In this document: positions 62,266 to 64,000 of the stretch, piece after piece
How positions within the stretch are numbered: position 1 is the stretch's first letter
Layout of the letters: every line of letters begins with the position of its first letter
Source: VXYL01 sp963665195
GTDB lineage: Bacteria; Pseudomonadota; Gammaproteobacteria; Pseudomonadales; Azotimanducaceae
DNA length: 64,000 nt
Assembly: GCA_963665195.1 (NCBI GenBank)
Contig: OY762070.1
Span: forward strand, 4,526,001 to 4,590,000
Direction of reading: 5' to 3'
Translations under genes and position numbers: made by a program
Notes under the pieces: model-generated
Seen by the model: the letters and a program-made list of their open reading frames with translations, nothing else
Told to the model about the DNA's origin: nothing
Database searches by the model: none

Positions 62266-62491
62266 CTTGCGGGGGTGCGCAGCACGCCAGGCCGGACCTC
62301 CTCGGCCTACGCTCCGATGAGTGGCAGCGCGGCAAGGGCGATGCAGGTCAGGACGCGCTTGGTCAGTCGCATGTCGTCTCCGTCCGGTTCTCGAGTCCCC
62401 ATTCTATGGGCTGTGCGCCAATCGCTGCCGGGTGCAGTTTTCGAGCGAAGGTCGAGTACGCTTCAACGCTTGGAACCGGATGGGTGATGCG

Positions 62492-63172
62492 ATGAGACGT
62501 CGAACCGAGTTGTACTCGCACGAGCAGTTGATGCTGCTCGCGCTGCGGGACGAGAAAGGCACGCTGGAGTCCAAGGCGTCGATGCACGGCTACGCGCTCG
62601 GCGGCGCGCTCTTGGCCGAGCTGAGCCTGCACGGCCGCATCAGCATCGAAGACACCAAGAAAGCCATGGTTGATCTGGCGGACCGGCAGCCGCTCGGCGA
62701 ACCCGTGCTCGATCGATGTCTCGAACGGGTGGCTGACGCCAAGCGTCGTGCTCGCGCATCCACGTGGGTGATGCGCTTCGCGAGAATGAAGCGGCTGCGC
62801 CATCAGGTCGCGGCCGGGCTGTGCCGCAAGGGCATCCTGCGCGACGACGAAGCCACCGTGCTGCTTTTCTTCACGCGCAAGGTCTATCCCACCGTCGACC
62901 CCGCTCCGGAACGCGAGCTGCTCGGACGGATTCGGGACGCGGTAAACGGCAACTCGTCCAACATGGATGCGCAAGTGGCGCTCGTCGTCACCATCGCCAA
63001 TGCGGCAGGCTTGCTCGCCGCGCACTTCGACAAGGCCACACTGAAGCGGCGCAAAGACCGGCTGGCAGCCATCGCCGACGGCGACCTCGTCGGCGCCGCC
63101 ACCAAACGGGCCGTTCAGGCGGCGCAACAAGCCGCCATGGCCGCGATCGCAGCAGGCGCGACATCGGGTTGA
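62492..63172 (+). CDS. GPP34 (GOLPH3/Vps74-like) family protein
   Basis: This 226-residue mostly helical protein belongs to the GPP34 family, which in eukaryotes binds phosphatidylinositol-4-phosphate at the Golgi; the bacterial role is unknown. LYSHEQLMLLALRDEKGTLE and YALGGALLAELSLHGRI are the family opening, and a helix-rich C-terminus follows. An ATG at 62480 in the same frame is possible. It stands alone between the dehalogenase remnant and the short-chain dehydrogenase. Confidence 0.85.
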   Translation: MRRRTELYSHEQLMLLALRDEKGTLESKASMHGYALGGALLAELSLHGRISIEDTKKAMVDLADRQPLGEPVLDRCLERVADAKRRARASTWVMRFARMKRLRHQVAAGLCRKGILRDDEATVLLFFTRKVYPTVDPAPERELLGRIRDAVNGNSSNMDAQVALVVTIANAAGLLAAHFDKATLKRRKDRLAAIADGDLVGAATKRAVQAAQQAAMAAIAAGATSG

Positions 63173-63218
63173 CCCGGGTCCGAGGCTTGGGCGGCTGCGG
63201 TTGTAGGGACAGTTCCTG

Positions 63219-63337
63219 GCGAACGTAGTTCGCGGGGATCCTGGAGGCGGCTTAGGCCGCCGGTTGCGCAGGCGAACGCGCAGCGGACTCGCCAGTGTGT
63301 CGGGCAGATCTTTGGCAGACGTGCCCGAGATCTGCCC
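63219..63337. repeat. Cluster of three short inverted repeats
   Basis: In the 245-nt gap before the short-chain dehydrogenase there are three perfect inverted repeats: GCGAAC/GTTCGC around a 3-nt loop (63219-63233), GGCGGC/GCCGCC around 4 nt (63246-63261), and GGGCAGATCT/AGATCTGCCC around 16 nt (63302-63337). The second could help end transcription of the GPP34 gene, though no T-tract follows. The third could be an operator for the downstream gene. Confidence 0.55.
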
Positions 63338-63417
63338 TACACCCGATTCACCGTGGTGGATGTCGCGCCGGTCGCGAGACGGCTATGCTTCGCGCACGCA
63401 TCTGGCTGGAGGAAGCG

Positions 63418-64000
63418 ATGTTCGATCTCACCGGGAAGGGCGCAATCGTCACCGGCGGCAACGGCGGCATTGGCCTGGGCTTCGCCGAGGGCCTGGCGGA
63501 GCAAGGCGCGTCCGTGTGCATCTGGGGCACCAACGAGGACAAGAACGCCGAGGCCAAGGCGCGGCTCGAGGAATTCGGCGGCCAAGTCGAGGCGCTGCGC
63601 TGCGACGTGAGCGACGAAGCGCAAGTGGTGGCTGCCTTCGCGGAAACGGTGGAGCGCCTCGGCCGCGTCGACTCGTGCTTCGCCAACGCCGGGGTGGGCG
63701 GTGGCGGCGGAGGCTTTGACGCCATGACCCGCGACGAATGGCACCGCGTCTTCGACGTGAACATGGACGGCGTGATGTTCACCTTCCGCGAGGCTGTGAA
63801 GCACATGCGAACCATCGGCGGCGGCTCGCTGGTGGTCACCAGCAGCGGCACGGCGCGCTTCGGTGCCGCTGGCAGCGAGCACTATTCCGCCACCAAGGCC
63901 GGCGTCATCGCCCTGATCCAGTCGTTGGCGGTCGGCCAAGCGCGCTACGGCATCCGCGCCAACGCCGTGATACCCGGCTGGATCGAGACGGCGATGACCG
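63418..64000 (+). CDS. Short-chain dehydrogenase/reductase (5' part, cut by window edge)
   Basis: The first ~194 residues of an SDR enzyme are present. AIVTGGNGGIGLGFAEGLA is the NAD(P) glycine motif, RCDVSDE binds the adenine, and FANAGVG is the NAG motif. LVVTSSGTARFGAAGSEHYSATKAG supplies the Ser, Tyr and Lys of the active site by position (about residues 139-163), and NAVIPGWIETAMT is the start of the substrate loop. GGAGG lies 6 nt before the ATG. Substrate unknown; the enzyme continues past position 64000. Confidence 0.93.
   Translation, partial: MFDLTGKGAIVTGGNGGIGLGFAEGLAEQGASVCIWGTNEDKNAEAKARLEEFGGQVEALRCDVSDEAQVVAAFAETVERLGRVDSCFANAGVGGGGGGFDAMTRDEWHRVFDVNMDGVMFTFREAVKHMRTIGGGSLVVTSSGTARFGAAGSEHYSATKAGVIALIQSLAVGQARYGIRANAVIPGWIETAMT

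Noticed and set aside
1..64000. CRISPR arrays, rRNA and tRNA genes
   Set aside because: No regularly spaced direct repeats and no cloverleaf or rRNA-like sequence were noticed on either strand by eye. A dedicated scan was not possible, so this is not proof of absence.

Overview
The window is high-GC DNA (mostly about two thirds G+C by eye) and is almost certainly from a Gammaproteobacterium, probably an uncultured marine or host-associated one. The reasons are the yrbG-kdsC-lptC-lptA-lptB-rpoN chain, an IbaG-type BolA gene beside hisD, a fused NuoCD, a TonB-dependent receptor, and many phytanoyl-CoA-dioxygenase-like genes. The lineage is an inference from gene content and order. Genes are densely packed, often with 1-4 nt stop/start overlaps, and GTG or TTG starts are common.

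Layout. 0-3.5 kb: cytochrome c oxidase subunits I (cut by the edge) and II on the minus strand, then an aquaporin and an exported peroxiredoxin. 3.5-8 kb: a sulfatase, a frameshifted TPR/Sel1-like exported protein carrying a TonB-box-like motif, a P-loop ATPase with a palindromic promoter region, and a threonine-dehydratase-like enzyme. 8-13 kb: a coupled lactonase / YjgN-like / M48 protease operon and a methyltransferase-MFS pair. 13-15.2 kb: a gene-poor, lower-GC stretch with one orphan membrane protein. 15.2-20.6 kb: an iron-type ABC permease, SelO, an exported isoaspartyl methyltransferase, and a PD-(D/E)XK transposase-like gene lying between two copies of the pcm 3' end. 20.6-27.2 kb: rpoN and the LPS-export/Kdo genes on the minus strand, divergent from bolA-hisD. 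27.5-30.7 kb: an exported protein of unknown function and a tightly coupled ATPase + HNH pair resembling a Septu-type defence system.

30.8-36.5 kb is the respiratory complex I operon: nuoA, nuoB, nuoCD, then a DUF433 gene, nuoE, then a lower-GC gene for a small protein with a caspase-like His/Cys pair, then nuoF. The operon stops after nuoF; nuoG-N are not in this window. A DUF4143 ATPase preceded by a perfect 18-bp inverted repeat follows. The caspase-like gene overlaps the nuoE stop codon and sits just before the nuoF ribosome-binding site, so it should be co-expressed with complex I. It is the most unusual feature here.

38-64 kb is an accessory catabolic and transport region. It holds a nitronate-monooxygenase-like enzyme, a TonB receptor, a DgoD-like sugar-acid dehydratase, an esterase, a YejA-type binding protein, a four-carbon acid-sugar kinase (DUF1537), a class II aldolase, a sugar isomerase-like TIM barrel, a Gfo/Idh/MocA dehydrogenase, three PhyH-like oxygenases, and a complete YejB-YejE-YejF transporter. 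The set could take up and break down sugar acids. Decay is visible: the binding-protein copy beside yejBEF has lost two internal blocks, a haloalkane-dehalogenase-like gene is broken, and a MacB-like permease carries a frameshift. The window ends in a GPP34-family gene and the 5' part of a short-chain dehydrogenase.
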